A stretch of DNA of 64,000 bases, from NCBI RefSeq assembly GCF_910592395.1, contig NC_088316.1:11904001-11968000 (forward strand), given 5' to 3'. The notes beneath the pieces were generated by a model that ran no database searches, had not been told where the DNA came from, and saw only the letters and a program-made list of their open reading frames with translations. Numbering within the stretch: the stretch's first letter is position 1; every line of letters starts with the position of its first letter. Shown piece after piece: positions 29,807 through 42,037 of the stretch. Position numbers and translations under genes: made by a program. Origin of the DNA: Lineus longissimus. Its lineage: Eukaryota > Nemertea > Pilidiophora > Heteronemertea > Lineidae.

Positions 29807-30117
29807 GTATAGAGGCTTTAAGATTTACATGTACAAGCAATTACGAAAGTAGGTCTCAAACCGACTGGGATGACTAATATAACTTACCAATTGTCCGCTC
29901 AACCGATGTAGAGACGAATCATACCAGATCCTAAGGAATAAGTTTGCCGCTTCGAGTAGTCTGCATCGAGAATGGCTTCATAGACCATTCTCCAAGCAGA
30001 TCTAATGTCTAGGATTGTGATTTCTCTGCCGACACAGATTTCTATCAAACCGCGAAGCCCGGGATGTAACACTGTTGTCATGGTTGGGATCTTCACCAAT
30101 TTGTTATCATGGTCGTT

Positions 30118-31660
30118 CTCCACCAGTTCGTTATCAATCAATCAATCAACAATGTCTTATAGAGCGCCAAACTCCAGGTAAACCTGCTCAAGGCGCTACC
30201 TCCCCACCAAGAAATGCTTCCTCGAACAGCCAGGATTTTAGGAGTCGTTTAAAAGCAAGCAGCGCGTCCGCCCCCCTGATGTGCTCCGGTAGGGCATTCC
30301 ACAACCGGGGACCACATGATGAGAAGCAGTGGTCACCGAATCTTGTCTTTATCCGCATACACGCCAATGACGTGTCATTAGATGACCTGGTGACACGCTG
30401 CCTCTCAACATGTTTGAGGCTCAGGTATGCAGGTGCATAACCCCGGACCACCTTGAAACACATCAGGAGGACCTTGAAAATGACACGCTGCTTCACCGGG
30501 AGCCAGTGAAGAGACCTAAGAACCGGTGAGATGTGGTCATACTTTCTCGTCCCGGTCAAGATCCTGGCTGCCCGGTTCTGGAGTCTCTGGAGGGGAGCCA
30601 GCGCCTTGTCAGGGAGACCGTAGAGAATCCCATTATTGGAGTCAAGGCGTGACATGACAAAGGCATGGATAAGCCTCTCGATGCTACTTGTGTCGAGAAT
30701 TTTTTTAATTCGGCTTATCTTATACAAGGCAGCATTTACATTCTTGCAAATCGCCTTAATTTGCTCCTGCATTGTCATGCCCTCATCCAGCCACACCCCG
30801 AGATCCCGAACACTGTTTGACTTTGCAACCCATTGCTGTCCCACATTGATACCTTCCACAGAACCAGTCCTGCGCGACGAAACAAAGTTCAGCATGTCTG
30901 TCTTTGGGGCATTCAAGGAAAGTTTGTTCACAACCAGCCACTTCTCTATGCTGGCAATGCACTGCTCTGTATTCGAGATCGCAATATCTCTCTCATCTCC
31001 TGAGCCACAAGGAAAAAAGTTCATGAGCTGGTTATCGTCAGCATAAAGTTGAAAAGGCACTTCCAACGACCGCATGATATCCCCAAGGGGTAGAGTATAC
31101 ACAGTGAAAAGTATAGGCCCTAACACAGATCCTTGAGGCACACCATAGGAAAGAGGGGACCAAGCCGACTTTGACCCATCGACCACCACACACTGTTCCC
31201 GTCCAGTGAGGTAGGAGGAGAACCACTCCAAAGCTTTTCCGGAAAGGCCAATGCGGCTCGACAGTCTACTGATGAGGATGTGGTGGTCGACAGTATCAAA
31301 GGCGGATGACAAGTCGAGCAGAACAAGAGCACCCTCATTCCCTACATCCATGGCCTTGAGGATATCATTGCACACCTTCAAAAGTACAGTCTCAGTGCTA
31401 TGTCCTTTTCGACATGCTGACTGGTTCACATCGAGCATATTATAGCGTGACATGTGTTCATTTAGCCGTGACGCAACAATCCTTTCAATGAGTTTTGAAA
31501 GGTAGGCCAGGTTGGAAACCGGGCGGTAGTTGCTGAGCACATTCTTGTCCAAGGAAGGCTTCTTCAACAGTGGTTTGACCATTGCACACTTTAGGTTTGA
31601 TGATACCTGGCCACACTCAAGAGACTTGTTTACTATATGCGTGATGGCAGGCAGCAAAGC
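30118..31660 (-). mobile_element. CR1/L2-like LINE, 5'-truncated, in intron 2 of copy B
   Basis: A minus-strand non-LTR retrotransposon fragment ending in an (ATTG)n-type tail near 30134-30150. A 15-bp candidate target duplication GTTATCATGGTCGTT lies at 30103-30117 and 31661-31675. About 18 bp separates the tail from the left duplication, so the exact 3' end is uncertain. Confidence 0.75.
30188..31657 (-). CDS. LINE ORF2 reverse transcriptase, N-terminally truncated
   Basis: 489 residues with RT motifs: LSNYRPVSNLAYLSKLIERIV, LVLLDLSSAFDTVDH, SYGVPQGSVLGPILF and FQLYADD, the catalytic YADD. The C-terminal RSLHWLPVKQRVIFKVLLM and CGPRLWNALPEHIR blocks are typical of CR1/L2-clade elements. 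The endonuclease domain and the start of the RT are missing because the insertion is 5'-truncated. The remaining frame is free of stops, which suggests a fairly recent insertion. Confidence 0.9.
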   Translation of the reverse strand: MLPAITHIVNKSLECGQVSSNLKCAMVKPLLKKPSLDKNVLSNYRPVSNLAYLSKLIERIVASRLNEHMSRYNMLDVNQSACRKGHSTETVLLKVCNDILKAMDVGNEGALVLLDLSSAFDTVDHHILISRLSSRIGLSGKALEWFSSYLTGREQCVVVDGSKSAWSPLSYGVPQGSVLGPILFTVYTLPLGDIMRSLEVPFQLYADDNQLMNFFPCGSGDERDIAISNTEQCIASIEKWLVVNKLSLNAPKTDMLNFVSSRRTGSVEGINVGQQWVAKSNSVRDLGVWLDEGMTMQEQIKAICKNVNAALYKISRIKKILDTSSIERLIHAFVMSRLDSNNGILYGLPDKALAPLQRLQNRAARILTGTRKYDHISPVLRSLHWLPVKQRVIFKVLLMCFKVVRGYAPAYLSLKHVERQRVTRSSNDTSLACMRIKTRFGDHCFSSCGPRLWNALPEHIRGADALLAFKRLLKSWLFEEAFLGGEVAP

Positions 31661-31675
31661 GTTATCATGGTCGTT

Positions 31676-32833
31676 GGCCTGGGATCCTCCTTACACTCCT
31701 TGCATGGTGACAGTCAGACATGTCAGAGATACCATCCTTTCATGCTTTCCTGGTGACTATATCGATATGTAGGTGACCTGGGATCGTAGGAAGACAAAGG
31801 CAGAAGCCAGAGCTTGTGGACACGATTTATTACTTTATGTACTACATCTCGACTCTTACGAGTAATCCCTTATTGACTAGAGTTCTTTCTAGGTTCTCCC
31901 GAGCTCTCGTGGGTTCTGTTCAGTTATCCTCCGCGTTCTCTGAGGGGTTCTCCTCAGGGAAAGGAGACCTCCAGATTTATACATTAGGTTTGTTTGTTAC
32001 AATGTTACCCAGGCGATGGTGAGACTCTCTCCCTGGTACAAGTGACGTGGCCGGTCCCTCGAAACGGGCTAAGTTGTGTCTGTCGCGTCATCTTGCATCA
32101 TTGGATTAATGAATCAACATCGCCTCCCTCGATAAGAAAAGCCAAACTCGAATAACCTCACGTACTGTATATACCGTAGATCTTAAAAGTACACATTATG
32201 TTTTACTTGTGCTTTGTATCGTTTACCTTTCCCTAGTTGCTACAATATAAAAGTTATTTTTATCATTTCGTTTTAAACTTGAAAAGAATGCAATTAAAGT
32301 TGTTTAATTGAGAGGCCACAAATTTAGCTCATTTGCAAAAACACTCCCACTTAAAGGTGAACGGGCCTCATACTTTGAAAGGAGATACCCATCATTCTCA
32401 CAGCACAGGCTCTTGATGATATTCGAATCATAGCACTAGCAGAGCATAGCGATCGTACCTACAAGAAAAACCCCAACACAGAACACATAGATCTCTTGAA
32501 ATAAACGAGTTAATTAATATTCGTTTTGGAGCTAATCGAACGCTATGAATCTCTTTGTGATCTACTCTACGGATCGTGGACGAGGTAAACAAGGTGGTGC
32601 CTCCTGTTGGCAACCATGGAACGATGTAGTTACGGAAATCAAGAGCTTTTTCCCCAGTTAATTTTGAGGACAACAACACAGTTTCCCGAAGACATCTCTT
32701 GTAGCATCCTGAGGAAATCAGGGAGTAATGTTAGCTGGGCCAGAGAACATTAACCAATGGTTTCCTCAGGAAGCTCTCAACTAGCGTGAAGTATTAACTT
32801 GATTTTCTTTTTTATTATTGGTTCATTATTCAG
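31676..32833. other. Intron 2 of copy B, non-coding
   Basis: The segment about 32554-32740 is alignable to copy A 22998-23190 (shared CTCTACGGATCGTGGACGAG and following). No gene is seen in 31676-32553. Confidence 0.6.
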
Positions 32834-33406
32834 AATCACTGGTAACGCAGATTACGTTCATTCAGTCATATTCCGGTCTGTCTTGGCAATGAGGGACAAC
32901 ACGGCAAGGATCACAATTCCAAGATTCGAAATGAGAGGCTTTAGTTTCACTATAGCTCTTTATATTTTCAAACTTGAACATGATAGAATGGCGGTGCTTC
33001 TAAGTGACAGGAGAAGACCAAACCAGTTTGGGCTTTATTTTTCAAGAAACAAATTTGTGTTTAGCCTCCGTAAGGCTTTTTAAAAATGATATCATTCACC
33101 TGCATTGCAAAATTAAAGATACCTTATTAAACTTGCTACGGTGGACATCTGTTGTTGTGACCTGGGACCGTCGAGAGCGTACAGCAGCGATGTATGTGAA
33201 TGGTCAAGTTGTCCAAAGGCAACATGTCATGGGAAGTAACCTGGAGAGTATTTACAACGAGCATGAGCGGTATCAGCTCGGGTGGAAGGTGGATAGGCAC
33301 CATCATCAAAGCAGGGAAACTGGTGTGTTTATCGGATCCATGAGTAGCCTCCGTGTTTATCACCATGAACTTTCTCCAAGCAATGTCAAGAAGTTCCATA
33401 GCGCCA
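32834..33406 (+). CDS. Copy B exon 3: LamG-like domain, frameshifted
   Basis: Encodes RITGNADYVHSVIFRSVLAM and GFSFTIALYIF, then shifts frame near 33080. The second frame gives WTSVVVTWDRRERTAAMYVN and FIGSMSSLRVYHHEL. Acceptor TTATTCAG, donor GTAGGT. Length 573 nt, one more than copy A. Confidence 0.7.
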
Positions 33407-33503
33407 GTAGGTGTACGCGATGTTATAACTTATATCACCAGTAGGAGTCTTGACGGTTTCTCTAACTTTTTCCTGATTTATCTGACAAAAGTCCGACAAT
33501 GTC

Positions 33504-34329
33504 TGTGGCAGCAATAGCGGACAAACGAAATAATTCTCTTTCTTGGTCTTTATTATTCTAATCTTTCATGTAACATCTCACAGAACATGTAAAACTGCAA
33601 AATACAAAAGTGTGCATCATAAACAAACAGCTTATAATAAGTCAAAGAAGGGGGGCGTGTCTCATGCATCACATAAACCAAGCTATCCTGAAAGAAGAAA
33701 ACAGTAGAAAATTGGACATGACTGCTAGCCTATTTTGAATGTGCATCAACCCTTAGAAAAGGTCAAAAGGACCCTAAACCTGGCTCACAACGAGCTCTAA
33801 AAGTATCAGATGATATGGGGCATATCTAACATTGGCAATCTTTACCTTGACTGCCAAACTACAGCAGGGAAAGTGAACAAATCTTCGAAATACATAGTTT
33901 CTGTGTACATTTCGGAACACTTCCGGGTTTGGACAGCCATCTTGTATGCACTGGCGGCACCTAGAGGTTCACTTCGAAATCATTACGTTGCATCCTCGTG
34001 CATCAATAAAACTTTCATAAATGATCAATTTCTATGGATCTACGGATCCCCATTTTCGAGGCGAGACCACCAATACATTCATTATACATTAATAAACACA
34101 TTTACCATCGTTGCCACCACAATCTTCCCATGGATGGTCAGAAATTCTAACTTAAAGAGGGGCCAAACCCCAAAGGCTTTCTACTCTAAAATGGCTGTTG
34201 GCAAAGGCCGCGAAGGATGGCGTCACCTCGTGACCACCAAATCAATGACGTCATTACAAGTGGGCTCTAAAACAAAAGTTTCTGTGGCGCCAAATTCAAA
34301 TCTTAAAACTTTGAGACACAACCGTTACA
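33504..34329. mobile_element. Solo LTR, 826 bp
   Basis: Begins TGTGGCAGC and ends CCGTTACA (TG...CA), flanked by the 5-bp target duplication ATGTC at 33499-33503 and 34330-34334. It splits a TAACTTTTTCCTGA-family MITE that is continuous in copy A. No internal domain, so it is a recombination remnant of an LTR retrotransposon. Confidence 0.75.
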
Positions 34330-34690
34330 ATGTCCGACTTTTCCCTGTTAGCTCGGATTTGTTTTTAACTTGCGATAATATCAGGACTTCCCAAAATAGG
34401 TCAATAAAGATTGAATGGGGTTAATGAGGTGTGAGCCAAACACTCAGAGTGACCCAAAGTGTGAATACTAATTAGCTCACTCAAGTAGGTAACCTAATGC
34501 CACTGACCATCGCTATTGCTCGATCAGTGGTCTGATATCTCGGCAAGTGTAGCGTGTTTGTTTCTCATTCAAAACCACAATATACTTCCTCGAATCGAGT
34601 ATTGTATTAAAATACGGGGCTTAAGTCAGAAACTCTTCAACAGAACCCCAATAGGTAGCTGGCTAAATTATTTACGTTTTGTTTTTTCAG

Positions 34691-34965
34691 TCGTCGTTGA
34701 TAGAGGGAAGTACATCCGGACAAACACGGACCGAAGCTTATATGACGTATCTGGCCCGATTGAAACAGCAACACGACGCACACCAATAAGTTGCATTGCG
34801 TATTGTAAATCGCGGATTGTTCCTTGCAAACATGCTATTTTCTCGCAGAAAACAAAGAAATGTGAGCTTTTCTCAAAGTCGATTTATGTTTTACAAATAA
34901 GAACTAACTTAAAGGCAGAGGTTAAAACAGGATTTCACTACAAGCTAAAAGTGGAGGCCATGTAA
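34691..34965 (+). CDS. Copy B exon 4: PAN/apple-like module and stop
   Basis: A 275-nt exon after the acceptor TTTTTTCAG. Encodes the same cysteine module as copy A, with only a few substitutions, ending at TAA 34963-34965. Confidence 0.7.
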
Positions 34966-34980
34966 TTAATGAATAATTTG

Positions 34981-36180
34981 GTCCCCATTTGACCCAAAAA
35001 GCACACAATCACAGTTGAATGATCATTTCCGTGAATAAATACTGGATGATTTTGAGACTAATAAGAAAAAGACGGAGACTGAGATTGGAGAGAGAATAAA
35101 GTATCAAGTAAACATCTGCCTTACTCGTCCTTGACTCGAGCAACGTATCATCATTCACATCTAGGAAAGTGCCCATAGAGCGATTCCGCAAGAAAAGTCT
35201 TACGTGGAGCTGCACCTTTAGCAGTGAATTTTCTGCCTCATTTGGGACGAGCCAATTTACATCATTCTCTCAACTCAAACGGGTACGTGTGTAATGTCCC
35301 CAATTATGCACATAACACCTGAAGGCTGAACATCCTAATCATGCTCTTAAAATGGGCCTTGTGCCATGTCCCACGGTTGGTTTGGAACTTCCGAATTGAT
35401 GTAAAATACAAATGTTGACACCCTGTATACTATAGTATAGCTGTACATCATTCTTCATGTTGCTCTGATCATGAGTGTCCCCCTTTGGAGGGGCGTCCCC
35501 GATCGAAATAGGTGGGTCCCCATATTACCCAAAAAGCACACAGTCACAGTTGAATGATCATTTCCGTGAATAAATGCTGGATGAGTTTGAGACAAATAAG
35601 AATAAGACGGAGACTGAGATTGGATAGAGAATAAAAGATCAAGTAAACATCTGCCTTACTCTTCCTTGACTCGAGCAACGTATCATCATTCACATCTAGG
35701 AAAGTGCCCATAGAGAGATTCCGCAAGAAAAGTCTTACGTGGAGCTGCACCTTTAGCAGTGAATTTTCTGCCTCATTTGGGACGAGCCAATTTACATCAT
35801 TCTCTCAACTCAAACGGGTACGTGTGTAATGTCCCCAATTATGCACATAACACCTGAAGGCTGAACATCCTAATCACGCTCTTAAAATTGGCCTTGTGCC
35901 ATGTCCCACGGTTGGTTTGGAACTTCCGAATTGATGTAAAAATGTTGACACCCTGTATACTATAGTACAGCTTTACATCACTCTTCATGTTGCTCTGATC
36001 ATGAGTGTCCCCCTTTGGAGAGGCGTCCCCGATCGAAACAGGTGGGTCCCCATTTGACCCAAATTGTACACAATCACAGTTGAATGATCATTTCCGTGAA
36101 TAATAAATACTGGATGGTTTTGAGACAAATAAGATTAAGACGGAGACTGAGATTGGATAGGGAATAAAAGAAGTCGAGTG
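34981..36180. repeat. ~530-bp tandem repeat, 2.25 copies
   Basis: Units start at about 34981, 35518 and 36047, each with CCCCAT..GACCCAAA and TGAATGATCATTTCCGTGAA. Copies 1 and 2 are nearly identical and the third is cut after ~135 bp. No gene. Confidence 0.85.
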
Positions 36181-36590
36181 ATTCCATGGTATTGGTAATG
36201 TCAACCAAGGGGCCAACATTTCAAGTGGTCATGAGGAAAAGAACTTTTGATTTTTTGGTTAGGGTGAATTGTATACTTATTTTTCCAAAAGCAGTTTCAT
36301 TGAAATTTAACTTCTTTCGGCTGGTTTGGCTTGATTTTTGATAATTTTGAAGGGAACTTTTTGTCACGGAAGAGACACTTCTTGCATAAGCATCAAGTTT
36401 ACAAGAATGTAGATTTAACTTTTAAGTTGGATTGATCAGGTGCTCTGAAATGTGCAGAATATTTTAGTACAGTGGAACCCCGGTAACACGACCACCCAAG
36501 GGACTATTAGCCACCGCCCCCTCGTCAGGAGTGGCTCTGCTGAGAGGTGAGCTAAACCAATAAATGGCATTATAAAACTGTACAAACTAT

Positions 36591-36843
36591 TTGAGCAAGA
36601 TCACCAATTGCTCAAAACGTTACTTACATAATCAACAAACGGAAACCAGGGGTCATACAAGGAAATTAAAGAAAGCCAGAGCAAGGACTAATATTCGTAA
36701 ATATTCTTTCTTCTTAAGCCAGTTAAGGACTGTGGATGATTGGAACGCGCTACCAAATTCGGTCGTCACTTTCCGGTAAAATCAAATCATTTAAATGTAA
36801 TCTCGACAAGCACTGGGAAGGAGACAACACCAGATATGAATAA
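36591..36843 (+). pseudogene. Non-LTR retrotransposon ORF2, 3'-terminal fragment
   Basis: Encodes KLKKARARTNIRKYSFFLSQ and VDDWNALPNSVV. After a frame change near 36778 the conserved FKCNLDKHW end follows, with a stop at 36841-36843. The WN-x-LP and LD-x-HW signature is the usual C-terminus of jockey/CR1-group reverse transcriptase proteins. The (GAT)n run at 37031-37048 may be the 3' tail. Confidence 0.65.
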
Positions 36844-38040
36844 AGCTGACGAAGGATTGTACATACATGTATCTCATTTACACGCACGCTGGCAGTTAGG
36901 AAATTTTCGTTTTCGTTTGGTTCTTCATAGACTTGCTCAGCACAAAATGACTTATTAAGTTTGTTACCAGTTAAGGCGCCCGCACGCGTATTCCATAGTT
37001 AATATACATCGTTAAAAATAATGAGAAGAAGATGATGATGATGATGATCCAATCCAATGAATCACTAAAAACCACCATGAATTGTCCATGATTGCTCCGC
37101 CTGGTCTCATGGTGGCGTGGTGCTTATACCGCCTGCCGTAAAAATATTAAAAGGCTGAACTGAAACCCCTGCTATTGGAGGATTACAGGTCGTGAGTCAC
37201 AAACTGCTTGTAAAAAGTGTTACATGGTCAAAAATGACCTTTTATGGATTTTTGGATATCAATAAATAAGCCACCCAAGGCCTATCAGAAAATATACTTC
37301 TTTCTCTTTTATCATCACCCATTAACGTGATAATGCCAACAAAGCGTCAAGAATTAATAGGATAATGCATTACAATGAACAAACGTTTTCTTCATTTTCT
37401 CAAAAAAGACAGTCGTCAGAAAAAAACATGTAAAATCATTATTCTTTGCCCAAATTGAGTTCTGTTTGCTTTAAAATGAAGAGGAGACTCTGCTCTATCA
37501 TATCCAGTCATAAGTTTTCCATGTTCTTCAAAGAAAGTGGTTCATGTGCAAGTGGGAACTTTGGTGTTAAAATTCAAGCTTGAGTCCCTTTGGATGCAGT
37601 CAACACTGAGTTTTTTCTCACTTCTGGAAATGCCACCAAAACAGTTTACTCTTTGCTTTGTGGCTTCCATACAGTGTCAACTGGTATTAGACTAGTGAAA
37701 TAAACTAGATTTGTAAAATAGACTCTTGTATTGTAGAAACAATGAAAATTATGTTTTTTGTACTTGCACCTCCACCGCCACCTCCACCGCCGCGTGCTCC
37801 ACCCCTGGCTTTTTTTCTCTCTGACCATCCTTCACCTTTGTCTTTATTCTGGGGCATTTGAAATCAGTCTCATTTGAAAGGCAACAAGATAAGCAAACAA
37901 ATGACACCTCACTTTCCTGTAAGGCTTTTCTACTTCTCAAGAAAATCAGAAATGAATGATGAAAAAAAAGCTGAATGTGACAACTCCACCTTTTTCTATA
38001 GTCTAGAGCAGTATATGACACACGACCTACAAGCATACAC
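36844..38040. other. No gene seen; (GAT)6 microsatellite
   Basis: Non-coding apart from the microsatellite at 37031-37048. No protein family recognised on either strand. Confidence 0.5.
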
Positions 38041-41000
38041 CCAGAAGTATTAAGGTAGCAGGAAGGGTTGGGCGTTTGTGGTTTCTGAGTCTGAGGGGGT
38101 TGGTGTCTGTTGACTGTGCTTTAAGAGAGACTAGGCATGGCGCCAGTCTCTCTTAAAGCACAGTCAACAGGCATTTGGTCTCAGTATTTGGGTTTTGATT
38201 GCCATGACTGTACCCCTGTAAAAGTCAGAGGAGGAGAAGTTTGGAATGATGAAAGCATTGAAGAAGAAGAAATGTTATTATTGAGGAAAGCAAAATTTAT
38301 TATGAGACTAGAAGGCAGTGTCCTGACTTGATTATTTTGAAAATGGCGGTCTGAACACATTAAAAGGTGGAACATGGCATTTTATCGACTTTGAAGCGTT
38401 CCGCAGTTAAAGGGAGACTATAGGCAGCAGCTAGGTAGGCAAGATAAAGTCATACAAATTTGCCAATAGGGGTCAGTCATATCTCTAGGCATGGCGCCAG
38501 TCTCTCTTAAAGCACAGTCAACAGGCATTTGGTCTTAGTATTTGGGTAAGTACAGAATCAAGGCAGCTCAGAGAGCAATGATTGAACGATGGTGTGGACA
38601 AGTCCAAGGATACTGCATCAGTCACGACCAACTTCTCATCAGAAAGCGTCACCACCAGCATATTCAATGTTCAGTTCCAACCTGTACCAGTCCAATGCAC
38701 GCCTGTCATGGTCAGCAGTGGTCAGCTTAGCGCGATATGGAACATTCTTCTGAAACTGAAGCGAGGGAAGTCTGCTCATTAGCCTATCTCGCGCACTGCT
38801 CCTTCTTGTCAAACATCGTAGTGAAATCGTGGTACAGTGGGGCGTCCTCGAGGATTGCAGCTGGTCGGACAGACGTGAGGTGGAATGTGGGCGGCTGCAC
38901 TTCTTCTTTGAATTGCGATGGCAGATAGCACAGTTGTTGCGTTGCATGACAGCTGAAAGTGAATGTGATATCATAGAAGTGAGGCGTTTGCAATGAGACT
39001 ATAGGTGAAGTAGAAGCAAGGAGTGAAATGGGCCATCTTCCAGTGAGTAATATACAGAGTAAGGGCACTGGGTGTTGTTAGATTCAGCATTGAATGTATT
39101 CCTCGTACAAGCGTGAATAGTATGGACATACAGTGAGAGGTGAGAGACCCTTATTGACTACTTCTTGTAACTTTATCTTGGATATTATATTAGTATTGAA
39201 CTTCTAGCCATGGAATAATGAAGAAATTGAGGTTGTAGGCATGGAATATGAAAAATTATTCAACGGTGAAAGACATTATTCCATGAGGCTTTGCCGTGAT
39301 CGCAAAGGACGCGACGCGATTGGTTCACATGCTAATGAGGTATGATAATGATAATTACCTCTATAATGCTACTTGGATAGCGACTGTGTCGTTGATTGCA
39401 ACAGTGGTCAGGTCTATGTCAATTTGTGCCTGTAATGTCAATGAAGTATGATGAGGTGATGACGATAGTGCAATTATTAAATATTGGCAAGAGTCATACT
39501 ACAACATAGGTCTTGTTTTTGACAGATGACTGTGCGACATTCCTATTGGGTCTTGTTAGAGTCAGCGCTGCATGTATTCCTTGTACAAACTTGAATAGTT
39601 GTGACAGACTTTGAGGGGTGAGAGACCCCTATCGGCTACTTCGGCTAACTTTATCTTGCCTACCTAGCTGCTAGCAATAGTGCCCCTTTATCAAGACTGA
39701 AACCCACTGTGCGGGGCTAAGAAATTACCTTTATAATCCTAGTTGGATAACCACTGTGTAGATGATTTGAAGAGTGCTCTGTGGATGTGTGCCTGTAATG
39801 TCAATGAAAGTATGATGAGGTGATGACGATAGTGGAATGACGAAATATTGGAAAGAGATCTATTCCTAGAAGAACATATGTCCTGTTTTGACTAGGTGGC
39901 GCATTTTAGAATCAGCAGTGAGCACTGTGTGTAACATGGTGGATGGTGGAGGCAGCGGAGATAATAACTGTGTCGAAAGTATTGTTATAGGGCCTTCCCT
40001 AGGCCCATGGGGTTAAATTTACAATCCACGATTGAAAAGACGTAGTTTGATCGCATTCAACTATAATTCCATTGAACAGTTGTGTTCCTTTAGTCAACCG
40101 ATGACCTTTTGTTGGGCCATGATCGGGGATTGTAAACTGTAAATGTATTATGGACTGGGAGAGGGGGGAAACACAAGTGAAATAGACCAAAACAAGTGAT
40201 TTTGGGGCTTTGGTTTAGACGCTTGCCCCACATGCGCCATGCGGGATTATACGGTTCATCATCATCATGTGAACTTGTTGACATCTACATGATCTAGTGC
40301 TGTTATTGGTCATGGTACATGGTAGGCCTAATCATCATGGCTATATGTTTCAGGAAAAGCTCGGAGTAAAATGAACTGCCGATGAATAATGATGTTGTTC
40401 ATGTTTACCATGTTTACTAGTACATAGCCATAGGGTATGCACTGGCCAGTGCACTTTCTGCACGTCGTCATGGTCATGTGTGATACCTTGCATAGGCCTA
40501 TTTTGTTTTTTGAATGCGCATGCTTTTTGGGCATAATAATGTCTTCTTATCCCTATGACTCCATACAGAGTGAGGGCATTGTCCCATTCCCATCAAATGG
40601 TAACTTATTGTACCGTATTCGGGTGGAAGTTGGGGAGCAGATACCTACCGTTGCACGCCTGTCATAAATCAGCAGTGATGAGCTTAGCGCGATATGGAAC
40701 ATTCTTCAGAAACTCAAGCGAGGGAAGTCTGCTCATTAGCATATCTCGCGCACTGCTCCTTCTTGTCAAACATCGTAGTGAAATCGTAATGGAAAACGTC
40801 TGGCTTTGCGCCAGACGTTGAGACTAATAAGTGAAGAACTAATAGGTAAAGAACTTCTACTTGCGCGAGACTGCTCTGATAAAATTATCATTGCAGAGAC
40901 TACGGTGACGTACACATATATTTTTTACAATCAAAAATGCCCTCAAAAGACGACATGGAATGATTATTTTATTGATATTTCCTACTATATACCTTCCAAT

Positions 41001-41185
41001 TATCACTTTATACAAATAGATCGGCGTTAGGTCGCATGCTTTTCTTTCCTGGTGACACTATAAAGCAAAATAGTTGCAACCCCGTAAATGCGCTATAAGT
41101 CCAATAATAAGTGACGGTGACCCGTTATAAATGTTTCGCCAGCTTCGCTTTTTTGCCGCTACGCGGCGCGTTGGGCCCTTGCGTC
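38041..41185 (+). repeat. Dispersed repeat, forward copies, split into three blocks
   Basis: Blocks 38041-38198, 38505-38832 and 40654-41185 match the single inverted copy at 28511-29343. About 135 bp is present twice (38699-38832 and 40654-40789). Between the blocks, about 39060-39180 and 39550-39665 form a further direct-repeat pair, as do 39350-39480 and 39720-39850. Includes the 23-bp-arm hairpin at 38110-38167. No coding gene recognised. Confidence 0.65.
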
Positions 41186-41463
41186 AAGAGCATGCGAATC
41201 CGTATTTTAGCAAAATCCATGGCAACAATCGCGTCATTGAGTCGAATACCACAAGCCCATTGGCCAGTTTGGCCCGTCATGGGTTTCCGTGAGTTCATGG
41301 CATCGCATGAAATTTCCTCTAAACAGGAAGTACAACGCTAGTACAACGACAAACTTGTCCCTAGTTTCGATAGACCGCAATGCACTATGGGAATGGGTAT
41401 TCCCAATAAAAAGGTGACGTCACAATGGCAACAACAGAATTCCTTATGACTCTCCGTGAGCAA

Positions 41464-42037
41464 TGGCTGCCAGCGAAATTTTTTTCTGCAGGATACTTCT
41501 GCCACAGTGTACATCTGACAGCCAATCACAATTGGCGCGATCTTTGACGTCACACTGTTTATTTATGCATGATAATACAAATACAATGGACGATACCGAG
41601 TCGCATGCCGAGTGCCACTTCAGCTGTGAATGTGACAATAATTGTCTGACCCCAAGTATGCTCAACTCAAGGTTTGTGTCGTAGTGTTTAGGAATGAATT
41701 GCACAGATTCATTGTAAAATTGATGATAAACATTCAACCTCGGCTATTTTGCCGAGCACAGTGCGCCTTAACAGACAAGTCCAATAAATACAGTCCACTC
41801 GACAATGAAAATACATGTTAAGATACTGCAAATAAATATATTTTAGCTAATATACTCCTCTAACCATTTGCTAACTTGTTCTTTCCAAGATTATCAGAAC
41901 ATGTGGCATTGTTGACATTATTGCGCCATGTGGAAAGATGATGTCAACAAAGACACGTGCTTGCCTTGAATTCTGATTGGCTGTCAGATGTACACTATGG
42001 CAGAAGTATCCTGCAGAAAAAAATTTCGCTGGCTGCC
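41464..42037. mobile_element. 574-bp TIR element
   Basis: 64-bp inverted arms: left from TGGCTGCCAGCGAAATTTTT to about 41527, right 41974-42037, with very few mismatches. No ORF of note inside; non-autonomous. Target duplication not clear. Confidence 0.75.

Larger units (their letters stand above)
28121..34965 (+). pseudogene. Host gene copy B: secreted LamG + PAN/apple-like protein, one frameshift
   Basis: Paralogue of copy A with the same four-exon layout: 28121-28205, 29764-29806, 32834-33406 and 34691-34965. Exons 2 and 4 have lengths identical to copy A, exon 1 is one codon shorter, and the introns are alignable. Upstream non-coding DNA from about 27873 also matches copy A from about 21292, so the duplication includes the promoter region. 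Exon 3 is 573 nt instead of 572, with the frame change at the T5A5 run near 33080. That may be a real pseudogene lesion or an assembly error. A dispersed repeat, a LINE and a solo LTR sit in its introns. Confidence 0.75.

Noticed and set aside
35009-35750. Two similar 68-codon minus-strand ORFs
   Set aside because: They are the same position of a 530-bp tandem repeat, with no start context or domain.
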